Assembly: GCF_017303055.1 (NCBI RefSeq)
Contig: NZ_JAEKJT010000003.1
Coordinates: forward strand, 713,692-777,691
Reading direction: 5' to 3'
DNA length: 64,000 nt
Source of the DNA: Halomonas litopenaei
GTDB taxonomy: Bacteria; Pseudomonadota; Gammaproteobacteria; Pseudomonadales; Halomonadaceae
Below the pieces are notes generated by a model. The model ran no database searches. It was not told the DNA's origin and saw nothing but the letters and a program-made list of their open reading frames with translations. Both the position numbers and the translations under genes were made by a program. Shown here one piece after another: positions 54,955 to 63,904 of the stretch. How positions within the stretch are numbered: position 1 is the stretch's first letter; the number at the start of each line of letters is the position of its first letter.

Positions 54955-56055
54955 TCAGCTTGTCGCTGCCCGCTGCTGGCTCCAGTGGCGGGCGAAGTCG
55001 AGGCAACTGTCCCAGTCGCCGACGTGCAGGAACTCTCGCTCCCCGTGCTTTTCAAGCTGGTAGCGGTACATCGGATCGTAGTACTCGGTCAGCAGGGGCG
55101 CCAGCCAGGCCTCATGGGCCTGGCGATTGCCGGCTTGGTGCTCGCGAAACGCCAGCGCCTGCAAGCGCTCGAGCCTGGCCAGGCGGGCGCTTCCCAGGCG
55201 CTTCTTGAGCCGCCCGAGGGCCGAAGACAGCTGCTTGCGCATCAGCTTCCAGCCCAGCACTTCGCCGAACTGCTGGCGGTAAACCGTCCACAGGTCGTCG
55301 ATGTAGTCCTTGTGGATCTGATTCAGCCGCCAGTCCAGGGGCATCTCCACCCGGATCCGCGGTGCCACTTCCATGCCTCGCCAGAACGTCAAGGGTATGT
55401 TGGCGGCACCGATGTGGCGCGACTCATCTTCCAGCACCATAGGGCCGTGCAACGAGAGAAGGCGCCGCCCCATGTCATGTTCGAAGTCGATCTGGCTGGG
55501 TGCGATCAAGGGATGCCGGCCAAACGCAGAGCCCTTGTGGCGGGCACACCCTTCCAGGTCCAGCCCATTGTCCAGCGCCTGGACGATGGCGGTCTTGGCA
55601 CATCCGGTCAGCCCGCCCACGACCAGCATCGGTTGACTGGCGGCCTCGTCGATACGCGCGCACAGTCCCTGGCGCATGGCCTTCCAACCGCCTTCGATGC
55701 GCGGGCGCTCAATCCCTGACTCCATCAGCCAGCGCTGCGCGATCTGGGAGCGAAGCCCACCGCGAAAGCAATAGATGATGGCGTCCGGCGTGGACGCCAG
55801 CTGGTTCCGCCAGGCATCGATGCGGGCTTGCTTGACCTCGCCGGACACCAGGCGCTCACCCAACGCGATGGCCGCATCCTGGCCAGATTCCTTGTAGGCA
55901 ATTCCGACCCGGTGGCGCTCGTCGTTATTCATCAACGGCAGGTTGACCGCGCCAGGCAGGCTACCCTGGGCAAACTCGACCGGCGCCCGCACGTCGATCA
56001 AGGTTCTTCCCTCGACCAGCAGTCCGAGATCTGCCGGTACCAGCGGCAGTGTCAT
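54955..56055 (-). CDS. mnmH: tRNA 2-selenouridine synthase
   Basis: A 366-residue enzyme that swaps sulfur for selenium at the wobble uridine (U34) of some tRNAs. The rhodanese domain has Cys96 in IYCFRGGLRSQ. The P-loop domain carries GGLTGCAKT (147-155), where the last Walker A Gly is Ala. The start overlaps the selD stop by four bases, giving the supply of selenophosphate next to its user. Confidence 0.94.
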   Translation of the reverse strand: MTLPLVPADLGLLVEGRTLIDVRAPVEFAQGSLPGAVNLPLMNNDERHRVGIAYKESGQDAAIALGERLVSGEVKQARIDAWRNQLASTPDAIIYCFRGGLRSQIAQRWLMESGIERPRIEGGWKAMRQGLCARIDEAASQPMLVVGGLTGCAKTAIVQALDNGLDLEGCARHKGSAFGRHPLIAPSQIDFEHDMGRRLLSLHGPMVLEDESRHIGAANIPLTFWRGMEVAPRIRVEMPLDWRLNQIHKDYIDDLWTVYRQQFGEVLGWKLMRKQLSSALGRLKKRLGSARLARLERLQALAFREHQAGNRQAHEAWLAPLLTEYYDPMYRYQLEKHGEREFLHVGDWDSCLDFARHWSQQRAATS

Positions 56056-57089
56056 CCGCGCACCTCGATCAAGGCGTCGCCACGGGCCTCGACCACCTCA
56101 CCGAAGGGGGCCAGTTCGATGCCGAACTCGCGACCCACGCGCTCCACGTCGTCTTCCCAGGAGGGGTGTACGGAGATCAACAGGCCACCGGAGGTCTGCG
56201 GATCGCACAACCATTGCCAGTGTGCCTCGTCCATCGCTGGCAAGCTGGCGCCCAGGGCTTCGCGGTTGCGGCGGGTGCCGCCGGGCACGGCCCCTTGGCG
56301 GCGATAAGCTTCGGCCTCGGCCAGACGAGGCAGCCGCCGGAAATCAATGCGAGCCGCTACGCCACTGGCCGCGCATACCTCAGAGAGATGGCCTGCCAAG
56401 CCGAAGCCGGTGACATCCGTCATCGCATTGACGCCCTCGATACGCGCCAGCGACGCCCCAATCTTGTTGCTGACCAGCATGGTCTCGCGCGCCAGGCCAT
56501 GATGACCGCTTTGCAACAGGCCCTGTTTCTCGGCGGTGGTCAGCATGCCAACCCCCAGGGGCTTGGTCAGAAACAGCAGGTCCCCCGGCTTGGCTCCCTT
56601 GTTGAGCTTGAGGTGCTTGAGATCTACCAACCCGTTGACGGAGAGGCCAAAGATGGGCTCAGGCGCATCAATGGAATGCCCCCCGGCAAGGGCAAGGCCC
56701 AGCTCGCGACACACGGCTTGAGCACCTGCCACGACATCACCGGCGATATCCGGCCCAAGCTTGTCCAGCGGCCAGCCCAGGATGCCCAGCGCCATCACCG
56801 GGTCGCCGCCCATGGCGTAGACGTCACTGATGGCATTGGTGGCGGCGATACGCCCGAAATCGAAGGGGTCATCGACAATCGGCATGAAGAAGTCGGTGGT
56901 ACTGATCATGCCACGCCCATCCCCCAGGTCGAAGACAGCGGCATCCTCACGCCCCTGGTTGCCCACGATCATCTGCGAGTGACTCGCCCCCGGGCCTGCC
57001 TTGGCCAGGATGCCATCGAGCACGTCAGGGGCGATCTTGCAGCCACAGCCGGCACCGTGACTGTATTGGGTCAAGCGGATGGCGCTCAT
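56052..57089 (-). CDS. selD: Selenide, water dikinase (selenophosphate synthetase)
   Basis: A 345-residue ATP-dependent enzyme that makes selenophosphate. The active site is GAGCGCKIAP with Cys17 and Lys18, so the Cys and not the Sec form. GREDAAVFDLGDG and TDFFMPIVDDPFDFGRIAATNA bind Mg-ATP. AAGGAGG lies six bases before the ATG. It leads mnmH. No selA, selB or selC is seen, so the use here is tRNA selenation. Confidence 0.97.
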   Translation of the reverse strand: MSAIRLTQYSHGAGCGCKIAPDVLDGILAKAGPGASHSQMIVGNQGREDAAVFDLGDGRGMISTTDFFMPIVDDPFDFGRIAATNAISDVYAMGGDPVMALGILGWPLDKLGPDIAGDVVAGAQAVCRELGLALAGGHSIDAPEPIFGLSVNGLVDLKHLKLNKGAKPGDLLFLTKPLGVGMLTTAEKQGLLQSGHHGLARETMLVSNKIGASLARIEGVNAMTDVTGFGLAGHLSEVCAASGVAARIDFRRLPRLAEAEAYRRQGAVPGGTRRNREALGASLPAMDEAHWQWLCDPQTSGGLLISVHPSWEDDVERVGREFGIELAPFGEVVEARGDALIEVRG

Positions 57090-57294
57090 GTAAACCTCCT
57101 TGGCAGTGATAGGCCCATTCTACACCAGCCGAACCGCACAACGCGGCCCGGCGTGTGGCTGGCCCCTGACATGTCATCTGCGCCACGAGGAAGCCTGCCA
57201 CGGGTTCAGGGCTTGCCTTGCGGCGCTGTTGGAACGTGCTGATACGGCGCCTCGGTGCGATGCATTCGAGCGATCTTTCGTGCAAGCCGCCGGG

Positions 57295-58671
57295 CTACAG
57301 CACTTCCAGCGCGTCGGATAGCTTGTCCACGGGCACCACTTCCATGCCCTGGGGAGAGGTCTTGGGCGCGTTTCCTCGCGGCACGATGGCGCGGGTAAAA
57401 CCATGCTTGGCAGCTTCGACAATGCGTTCCTGGCCACTTGGCACCGGACGAATCTCCCCAGACAGCCCCACCTCGCCGAACACCACCAGCTCCCGCGGTA
57501 GCGCGCGCCCTTGCAGGCTGGACACCACCGCCAGCAGGACGGCCAGGTCGGCGCTGGTTTCCAGTACCTTGACGCCTCCGACCACATTGAGGAACACATC
57601 CTGATCCCCGGTGAACAGGCCGCCGTGACGGTGCAGCACTGCCAGCAGCATCGACAGGCGATTGGCGTCGAGCCCGACCGCAACGCGGCGCGGGTTGCCC
57701 AGTGCCGACTCGTCCAGCAAGGCCTGTACTTCCACCAGGATGGGCCGGGTACCCTCCCATACCACCATGACCAGACTGCCCGCCGCCTGCTCCTGCTGAC
57801 GCGACAGAAAGATGGCGCTGGGGTTCTTCACCTCTTTCATGCCATGTTCCAGCATCGCAAAGACGCCCAGCTCGTTGACCGCGCCAAAGCGGTTCTTCTG
57901 TCCGCGCAAGGTACGAAAGCGCGAGTCGGCGCCACCTTCGAGCAACAGTGAGGCATCGATCATGTGCTCAAGCACCTTCGGCCCGGCCAGGGTGCCATCC
58001 TTGGTGACGTGCCCCACCAGCAGCAGCACCGTGTTCGACTGCTTGGCAAAGCGCGTGAGCGCCGCCGCGGACTCACGCACCTGGGCAACGCCACCAGGCG
58101 CGGACGAAATGTCCTCAAGGTGCATGGTCTGGATAGAGTCGATCACCAGTACCTCGGGACGCTCACGCTCTGCCACCGCCAGAATGGTCTCGATACTGGT
58201 CTCCGCCAGCATCTTAAGCCCTTGGGTTGGCAGCTGCAGACGATGGGCGCGCATGGCGACCTGAGATAGCGATTCCTCGCCGGTCACATACAGCACGCTG
58301 CGCTGCTGGGCCAACTTGCAGGCGGTCTGCAGTAGCAGCGTCGACTTGCCGGCCCCCGGGTGTCCGCCCAGCAGCACGGCCGATCCGGGCACCAGACCGC
58401 CACCCAGCACCCGGTCAAATTCGGCAAAGGTGGACGACAGCCTGGGCACTTCGGACAGATCGACGTTGGCAAGATCGATCACCTCCGTCGACAGGCTACC
58501 GCTATATCCGCCACGGCCACTTGTACCAGCGCTTGTTCCGCTGCGGGCCGGTGACGACAAGCGCACCTCGCTCAGGGTGTTCCACTCCTGACACGCGGAA
58601 CATTGGCCCTGCCACTTGCGATACTCGGCACCGCACTCAGTGCATACAAAGGCGCTCTTGGCCTTGGCCAT
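57295..58671 (-). CDS. radA: DNA repair protein RadA (Sms)
   Basis: A 458-residue branch-migration helicase for recombination. The N-terminal zinc finger is CTECG...CSAC, followed by a RecA-like core with Walker A GGHPGAGKSTLL and the RadA motif KNRFG in RGQKNRFGAVNELG. The C-terminal Lon-like domain is present. Length is normal. Only a weak GAGAG lies before the ATG. Confidence 0.96.
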   Translation of the reverse strand: MAKAKSAFVCTECGAEYRKWQGQCSACQEWNTLSEVRLSSPARSGTSAGTSGRGGYSGSLSTEVIDLANVDLSEVPRLSSTFAEFDRVLGGGLVPGSAVLLGGHPGAGKSTLLLQTACKLAQQRSVLYVTGEESLSQVAMRAHRLQLPTQGLKMLAETSIETILAVAERERPEVLVIDSIQTMHLEDISSAPGGVAQVRESAAALTRFAKQSNTVLLLVGHVTKDGTLAGPKVLEHMIDASLLLEGGADSRFRTLRGQKNRFGAVNELGVFAMLEHGMKEVKNPSAIFLSRQQEQAAGSLVMVVWEGTRPILVEVQALLDESALGNPRRVAVGLDANRLSMLLAVLHRHGGLFTGDQDVFLNVVGGVKVLETSADLAVLLAVVSSLQGRALPRELVVFGEVGLSGEIRPVPSGQERIVEAAKHGFTRAIVPRGNAPKTSPQGMEVVPVDKLSDALEVL

Positions 58672-58841
58672 AGACGTTCTCTCTCATTCTCTGGCGGGCT
58701 CGCCGTCAACGGTCAACGGCCTGCCAAACAGGTCGTAATAGGGAGCCGAGGGGACCGACCGATGCTTGCGACGCCGCCTAGGTGATCAGCGCAAGGGCGA
58801 CTCTCAAGCGACAGCGCTGGCTTAACCGCACCGTACCACGC

Positions 58842-58868
58842 AAAAGGGCAGCCGAAGGCTGCCCTTTT
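58842..58868. terminator. Intrinsic terminator of the NlpE-like gene
   Basis: Twelve-pair stem 58842-58853/58857-58868 with a GAA loop. The outer A-T pairs act as the T-tail in either direction. Confidence 0.9.
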
Positions 58869-58885
58869 GTCACTGGCCGTCGCGC

Positions 58886-59341
58886 TTACTGCTGGCGAGT
58901 CAGCTGCAGCATGTCATTGTTCTGGAAACGACGACGCTGCGGATCGATCAGCTCCAGCGTCTGCGGATTGACACGCATGAAGTAGTAGGTCTGACCTTCT
59001 CCGTTAGGCACCAGCTCGTAAACGGTGGCTTCCGGGTTGTCTGCGGTACCGGTCAACACATCCCAGTTGCCGGAGTAGTTCTCGTTCGGCGGATTCTGGG
59101 GGTGGTTCTGGTAGGCAGCGGTCAGATCGAAGGTGCGCTGTGCCGGAGCACCTTGCTCTTCACCGTCCATGGTGACAGTCAGGGCGATGCCGTCGCAGTT
59201 GCGGCACGGCAGGGTACCCTGATAGGTCGCAGACGTTGCCTGGATGGCTTCACCACCGGCAGTGTCATCGCTGGGGCCACTCGCACAGCCGGCCAAAAGG
59301 GCGAGCATGGCGGATCCCGCCAGCAAAGTCCTGAGTTGCAT
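58886..59341 (-). CDS. NlpE-like (copper-resistance NlpE N-terminal domain) lipoprotein
   Basis: A 151-residue lipoprotein. The signal MQLRTLLAGSAMLALLAGC ends in the lipobox LLAGC. The mature part opens with YQGTLPCRNCDGI, whose CxxC is the metal-binding or redox pair of the NlpE N-domain. The C-terminal part holds QTLELIDPQRRRF. E. coli NlpE signals envelope stress; this shorter form has only the first domain. AGGAGG precedes the ATG. Confidence 0.87.
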   Translation of the reverse strand: MQLRTLLAGSAMLALLAGCASGPSDDTAGGEAIQATSATYQGTLPCRNCDGIALTVTMDGEEQGAPAQRTFDLTAAYQNHPQNPPNENYSGNWDVLTGTADNPEATVYELVPNGEGQTYYFMRVNPQTLELIDPQRRRFQNNDMLQLTRQQ

Positions 59342-59442
59342 ATAAGTCCTCCTAACCATTGAGCATGGAACCGACGAATCGGCAGCCTGACGACAGCATA
59401 ACCTCCCTGCTTCCCTGCGCACAGCCCTGTGTTGTCCTGCAC

Positions 59443-60339
59443 TTAGGACACTGGGGGCATCACATGGGCAAAGATCAGTCCCAGTACGATCGGCATGACG
59501 ATCAGGCTACCCAGATTGCCGATCAGCACCAGCGACGCCACGGTATGTGGCTGCTGGCGGTACTGCTCGGCCACCAGATAATTGAGCACCGCCGGCGGTA
59601 GTGCTGCAAAGACCCACAGTGACGCTGCCTTGAGTCCTTCCAGCTCGAACAGTGCGATCAATGGCCATGCCAGCACAAGCCCTGACAAAGGGCACAGCAG
59701 CGCGCCCAACAGCCCGATTTTCCAGTCTCCAAAGTCGATATCCAGCATACGCACACCCAAGGCGAACAGCAGCAGCGGAATACAGACGCCGCCCAGCATG
59801 TGCATGGCTTCCAGCAACCAGCTTGGCAGCGCCAAGCCAGACAGGTTGACCGCAAGCCCGGCCAGGCTGGCCAGCACGATGGGCATTCTCATCAGACGCC
59901 AGAGCGGCGTATGCGGGCTGAGCATCTTCAGCCCCAGTGAAAAATGCAGCACCATCTCGACGATAAACAACACCACCGCGGCCGGCAGCGCCTCCTCGCC
60001 AAATGCCAAAATGAGCAAAGGTATGCCCATGTTGCCCGAGTTGTTGAACATCATCGGGGGCACGACCGTCTTGGCGTCGAGTTTCAGCCACTTGACGATC
60101 GGCCAGACCAGCAAGCCAGACCCCACCACAATGATGGCGCCCGCCAGAGCCAGCCACGCATACTCTTCCAGCGGCGCCTTTCGATCTGCCAGCACCACAA
60201 ACACCAGCATGGGAACGAAAAGCTCCATGTTAAGGGTGTTAAGGCTCCGAATATCGGGGGAGCGCAGGCGCCCATAGAGGGTCCCGGCGCCAGATATCAA
60301 AAAGACCGGCAGCAAGGTGGCAAGGATCTGGGCAGTCAT
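59443..60339 (-). CDS. AEC-family transporter (auxin-efflux-carrier-like)
   Basis: A 298-residue membrane protein with about ten helices in two halves. MTAQILATLLPVFLISGAGTLYGRL and NNSGNMGIPLLILAFGEEAL are hallmarks; the second holds the crossover helix break. AEC proteins export small organic acids, amino acids or auxin-like compounds. Substrate unknown. AAGGGA precedes the ATG. It is divergent from hisC. Confidence 0.9.
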   Translation of the reverse strand: MTAQILATLLPVFLISGAGTLYGRLRSPDIRSLNTLNMELFVPMLVFVVLADRKAPLEEYAWLALAGAIIVVGSGLLVWPIVKWLKLDAKTVVPPMMFNNSGNMGIPLLILAFGEEALPAAVVLFIVEMVLHFSLGLKMLSPHTPLWRLMRMPIVLASLAGLAVNLSGLALPSWLLEAMHMLGGVCIPLLLFALGVRMLDIDFGDWKIGLLGALLCPLSGLVLAWPLIALFELEGLKAASLWVFAALPPAVLNYLVAEQYRQQPHTVASLVLIGNLGSLIVMPIVLGLIFAHVMPPVS

Positions 60340-60468
60340 GGAATCCCTTAGGCGGCGAATGGCTAAGCAAGCGCAGCGTATCATGCCGGCGACTTGCGCA
60401 GGGCGGTGGCAGCGGTCACCATGACCAAAGTGGTAAACACGCCTTCTACCTCTGCCAAGCGAGAGACC

Positions 60469-61524
60469 ATGAGCAAGTTGTGGAGTCCAAGCGTCAGGGA
60501 GCTAACCCCCTACGTACCGGGTGAGCAGCCCCGCGAGAAGCTGATCAAGCTCAACACCAACGAGAACCCCTATCCTCCCGCACCTGGGGTGGAGCGTGTG
60601 CTGCGTGAGTTTTCGCCAGACCACTTGAGGCGCTACCCGGATCCTACCTCGAGTGCCTTGCGGGACTCCCTGGCCCATGCGCTCGGTACCACGGCTGACC
60701 AAGTGTTCGCCGGCAATGGTTCAGATGAAGTACTGGCGCTGGCCTTCCAGGCGTTTTTCCGGCAAGAGCGGCCACTGGCCATGCCGGACATTTCCTACAG
60801 TTTTTACCCTGTCTATTGCCGCATGTACGGCATCGATAGCTGCACCTTTCCCCTGAACGATGACTGGAGCGTTGACCTGGACGCGCTGGCCAGCGATAGC
60901 GGTGGCGTCATTTTCGCCAACCCCAACGCTCCCACCGGACATGGCCACGGACGTGAGGCCATTGCCGCTTTGCTCGAAAAGGTGACGGACCGGGTCGTGC
61001 TGGTGGACGAGGCCTACGTCGACTTTGGTGGAGAAAGTGCGGTGCCCCTCGTGGAGCGCTATCCCAACTTGCTGGTAACAGGCACCTTCTCCAAGTCGCG
61101 CAGCCTCGCGGGACTGAGGCTTGGCTACGCCGTCGGCTCCCCGGAACTGATCGAAGGCCTGATTCGCGTGAAGGACTCCTTCAATTCCTATCCGGTCGAC
61201 GCGCTGGCAAGCGCGGTCGGGATCGCCGCACTGGAAGATACCGACTATTTCGAAGCCACTCGGCAAGCCGTCATCACCACGCGGGAACGCACCCGTCAGC
61301 GCCTGGCGCAGCTTGGTTTCGAGGTGCTGCCTTCACAGACCAACTTTGTCCTCGCCACACACCCGGAGCACGATGCAGCGCAGCTCTTTCTGGGCCTGCG
61401 TGAGCGCGGCGTGCTGGTGCGTCACTTCAATACCGAAGCCCTTCGCCATTACCTGCGCATTTCCATCGGCACCGACGATGAGATGGACTCCCTGGTCGAA
61501 GTGCTGGAAATTCTGTGCCGCTGA
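60469..61524 (+). CDS. hisC: Histidinol-phosphate aminotransferase
   Basis: A 351-residue PLP enzyme of fold type I for step seven of histidine synthesis. LNTNENPYPPAPGV opens the active site, NPNAPTG binds the carboxylate side, and TGTFSKSRSLAGLRLGY carries the PLP lysine. Start 60469 (MSKLWSP) fits the family and has GAGAG upstream; the longer frame adds 25 residues. It lies 7.5 kb from hisBHAF. Confidence 0.95.
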   Translation: MSKLWSPSVRELTPYVPGEQPREKLIKLNTNENPYPPAPGVERVLREFSPDHLRRYPDPTSSALRDSLAHALGTTADQVFAGNGSDEVLALAFQAFFRQERPLAMPDISYSFYPVYCRMYGIDSCTFPLNDDWSVDLDALASDSGGVIFANPNAPTGHGHGREAIAALLEKVTDRVVLVDEAYVDFGGESAVPLVERYPNLLVTGTFSKSRSLAGLRLGYAVGSPELIEGLIRVKDSFNSYPVDALASAVGIAALEDTDYFEATRQAVITTRERTRQRLAQLGFEVLPSQTNFVLATHPEHDAAQLFLGLRERGVLVRHFNTEALRHYLRISIGTDDEMDSLVEVLEILCR

Positions 61525-61532
61525 GTTGAACA

Positions 61533-61551
61533 GGGCGCCGTCACGGCGCCC
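61533..61551. other. Hairpin between hisC and the VOC gene
   Basis: GGGCGCC/GGCGCCC stem with a five-base loop, no T-run. Probably a processing or attenuating structure inside an operon. Confidence 0.55.
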
Positions 61552-61569
61552 ACCGTTCCGAGGTTGTCC

Positions 61570-61974
61570 ATGACCGCTCGTCTACCCTTGAGTCGTCTTC
61601 ACCATGTGGCACTGATCACTGCCCACTATGAATGTGCCAAGCGTTTCTATATCGAGGTACTCGACGCACACGTCTTGAATGAGGCATATCGCAGTGACCG
61701 CGATAGCTACAAGTTGGATCTTCTGTTGCCTGGCAACATTCAACTCGAGCTTTTCTCCTTTCCCTCTCCCCCGGCCCGTCCAAGTTACCCTGAAGCCTGT
61801 GGCCTGAGGCACATAGCCTTTGCGACGGATGACCTGGATACCTGCGTTGAGATCCTGAAAGAGCGGGGGGCCACTCCCGAACCGGTAAGAGTCGACGAGT
61901 TTACAGGCGCACGCTTCACCTTTCTGAGCGACCCGGACGGCACACCGATAGAGCTTTATGAGACCACCGCCTGA
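61570..61974 (+). CDS. VOC-family protein (glyoxalase-like, YaeR/GloA2-like)
   Basis: A 134-residue vicinal-oxygen-chelate protein. It begins LSRLHHVALITAHYECAKRFYIEVLD and has ACGLRHIAFATDDLD and FLSDPDGTPIELYE, whose His and Glu residues are the metal ligands. Substrate unknown; YaeR is called a glyoxalase-like protein. GAGG lies seven bases before the ATG. It is followed closely by ldhA. Confidence 0.88.
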   Translation: MTARLPLSRLHHVALITAHYECAKRFYIEVLDAHVLNEAYRSDRDSYKLDLLLPGNIQLELFSFPSPPARPSYPEACGLRHIAFATDDLDTCVEILKERGATPEPVRVDEFTGARFTFLSDPDGTPIELYETTA

Positions 61975-62011
61975 CCGACACTCATGACCCAACGCTGGGA
62001 GTAGACGCTGC

Positions 62012-62992
62012 ATGATCAAGGTAGGTTTCTTCAGTTCACAGCCTTACGAGCGACCGTTCTTTCCTGACTCACCTTCATCATCCGTCGAGCTCGTTCACTT
62101 CGAGCAGCGCCTCAGCGCTCGCACGGTCACCCTCTGCCAGGGACTCGACGCTGTTTGCGTGTTCGTCAATGATGACCTGAGCCGCACGGTGCTGGAGCGT
62201 CTCGCCGTGGTTGGCGTTCGGCTTGTGGCGTTGCGCTGTGCAGGCTTCAACAACATCGACCTCGAGGCAGCGAAACGTCTCAATATTCAGGTGTGTCGCG
62301 TCCCCGCCTACAGTCCTGAAGCGGTAGCAGAGCACTGTGTCGCACTGATGCTTTCGCTAAGCCGAAAGATTCACAAGGCCTACAATCGAGTCAGGGAAGA
62401 TAACTTCGACCTCAATGGCCTGCTCGGCTTCAACCTGTCGGGCAAGACAGTCGGCATCGTCGGCTACGGCCAGATCGGTCAGGCACTGGATCGCATCCTG
62501 AGAGGCTTCGGCTGCCGTGTGTTGGTGACAGATGCACATCCAGTACCCCCTGGCATCGAACGAGTGGCACTGGAGCAACTGCTGAAGGAGAGCGATATCG
62601 TTTCCCTGCATTGCCCCTTGTTGCCAGAGACGCATCACCTGATCGATGCGGCGGCGTTCGCCGCCATGAAGGACGGCGTCATGTTGATCAACACCAGTCG
62701 CGGTGCCCTGATCGATAGCCGTGCCTGTATCGATGCCTTGAAGACGCGCAAGCTTGGTTACCTGGGGCTCGACGTCTACGAGCAAGAGGCGGGTATGTTC
62801 TTTGAGGATCATAGCGACGATATACCACTGGACGATATCTTTGCCCGGCTGATCAGCTTCCCGAATGTCGTCGTTACCGGGCACCAAGGTTTTTTCACCC
62901 AGGAAGCCCTTGCCGAGATTGCTTCCACGACCATGGAAAGCCTGAACGCCTTCGAGAGAGGCCAGCTGCCGCCAGAACGTTATCGCCTATAG
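62012..62992 (+). CDS. ldhA: D-lactate dehydrogenase / 2-hydroxyacid dehydrogenase
   Basis: A 326-residue NAD-dependent 2-hydroxyacid dehydrogenase. The Rossmann motif is GIVGYGQIGQALDRIL, and LRCAGFNNIDL and INTSRGALIDS are typical. The catalytic Arg, Glu and His occur in order, with His in VVTGHQGFFTQEAL. It closely resembles the LdhA type that reduces pyruvate to D-lactate. An intrinsic terminator follows. Confidence 0.93.
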   Translation: MIKVGFFSSQPYERPFFPDSPSSSVELVHFEQRLSARTVTLCQGLDAVCVFVNDDLSRTVLERLAVVGVRLVALRCAGFNNIDLEAAKRLNIQVCRVPAYSPEAVAEHCVALMLSLSRKIHKAYNRVREDNFDLNGLLGFNLSGKTVGIVGYGQIGQALDRILRGFGCRVLVTDAHPVPPGIERVALEQLLKESDIVSLHCPLLPETHHLIDAAAFAAMKDGVMLINTSRGALIDSRACIDALKTRKLGYLGLDVYEQEAGMFFEDHSDDIPLDDIFARLISFPNVVVTGHQGFFTQEALAEIASTTMESLNAFERGQLPPERYRL

Positions 62993-63011
62993 CGCGGTCT
63001 GCCTGATAATA

Positions 63012-63050
63012 AAGAAGCCCGGTCATCTCTCGATGACCGGGCTTCTTTTG
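63012..63050 (+). terminator. Intrinsic terminator of ldhA
   Basis: Sixteen-pair stem 63012-63027/63034-63049 with a CTCTCG loop and a T-run. The same ATCTCTCGAT core recurs in the hairpins of the array that follows. Confidence 0.93.
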
Positions 63051-63314
63051 GATACATGCCTGACGATGACGCTTAGATATCCATGTTTCTACTCGCCTCC
63101 TCCCTGAGACTCGCCCTTCATTCCTCAGGGCCCGCCTGCGGCGGTTCTCCCCTGTTCCCTACAGGGGAGTCGCATGGGGGTGAGTCACCCTGGAGCTCTT
63201 TACAAGGGCTGCAGCGAAGCTGCAAGGGGTGGCGAACGCCACGAGCCTGCGAGTGGCCGGACCGCACGCAGTGCGGCCCCACACATAAAAAGCGGGGTCG
63301 ACCCATGCATGCGA

Positions 63315-63351
63315 AAAACCCCGACCATCTCTCGATAATCGGGGTTCTTCT
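63315..63351. terminator. Terminator-like hairpin, array copy 2
   Basis: CCCCGA and ATC pair with GAT and TCGGGG around a TCTC loop, with two mismatches. The minus-strand T-run (A-run 63315-63319) is better than the plus-strand tail. Confidence 0.65.
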
Positions 63352-63663
63352 GAATAAATGCCTGACGATGACGCTTAGATATCAATGTCTCTACTCGCCT
63401 CATCCCTGAGACTCGCCCTTCGTTACTCAGGGCCCGCCTGCGGAGGTTCTCCCCTGTTCCCTACAGGGGAGTCGCATGGGGGTGAGCCACCCTCGAGCTC
63501 TTTACAACGGCTGCAGCGAAACTGCAAAGGGTGGCGAACGCCACGAGCCCGCCCCTGAGAAGAGCCAGGCTGGACCACGCCGAGGGGGTTATCGGCGCGG
63601 CCCCACAAATAAAGAGCGGCTGAACGTATCAAGAGCCCATGCATGCGGCTTTTTAAATTAAGA

Positions 63664-63698
63664 AACCCCGACCATCTCTGGATAATCGGGGTTCTTCT
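63664..63698. terminator. Terminator-like hairpin, array copy 3
   Basis: Same stem as copy 2 with a changed loop (CTGG instead of CTCG) and a shorter A-run. Confidence 0.6.
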
Positions 63699-63851
63699 GA
63701 ATAAATGCCTGCCGATGACGCCGTGGCTACAGCAACTCTTGCATGGGGGTGAGCCACCCTGGCTTTTGCAGCGAAGCTGCAAGGGGTGGCGAACGCCACG
63801 AGCCTGCGAGTCGGCCCCACAAATAAAGAGCGGGTCTCCCCATGCATGCGA

Positions 63852-63887
63852 AAAACCCCGACTATCTCTCGATAATCGGGGTTCTTC
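63852..63887. terminator. Terminator-like hairpin, array copy 4
   Basis: Same stem; one mismatch is repaired (CTATCTCTCGATAA), which is a compensatory-type change. A-run 63852-63856 gives a five-T tail on the minus strand. Confidence 0.65.
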
Positions 63888-63904
63888 TGAATAAATGCCT
63901 GACG

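Larger units (their letters stand above)
63051..63904. repeat. Tandem array of multi-hairpin repeat units
   Basis: Three to four degenerate units follow ldhA, with boundaries near 63314, 63661 and 63852 and unit lengths of about 302, 347 and 191 bases. Shared blocks are: (a) a CCCCGA...TCGGGG hairpin and TTCTTCTGAATAAATGCCTG; (b) a GACGCTTAGATAT... block ending in a CCCCTGTTCCCTACAGGGG hairpin, lost from the third unit; (c) TGCAGCGAAGCTGCA and GTGGCGAACGCCAC hairpins; (d) CCCACAAATAAAGAGCGG then CCATGCATGC. No credible reading frame is conserved. Confidence 0.9.
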
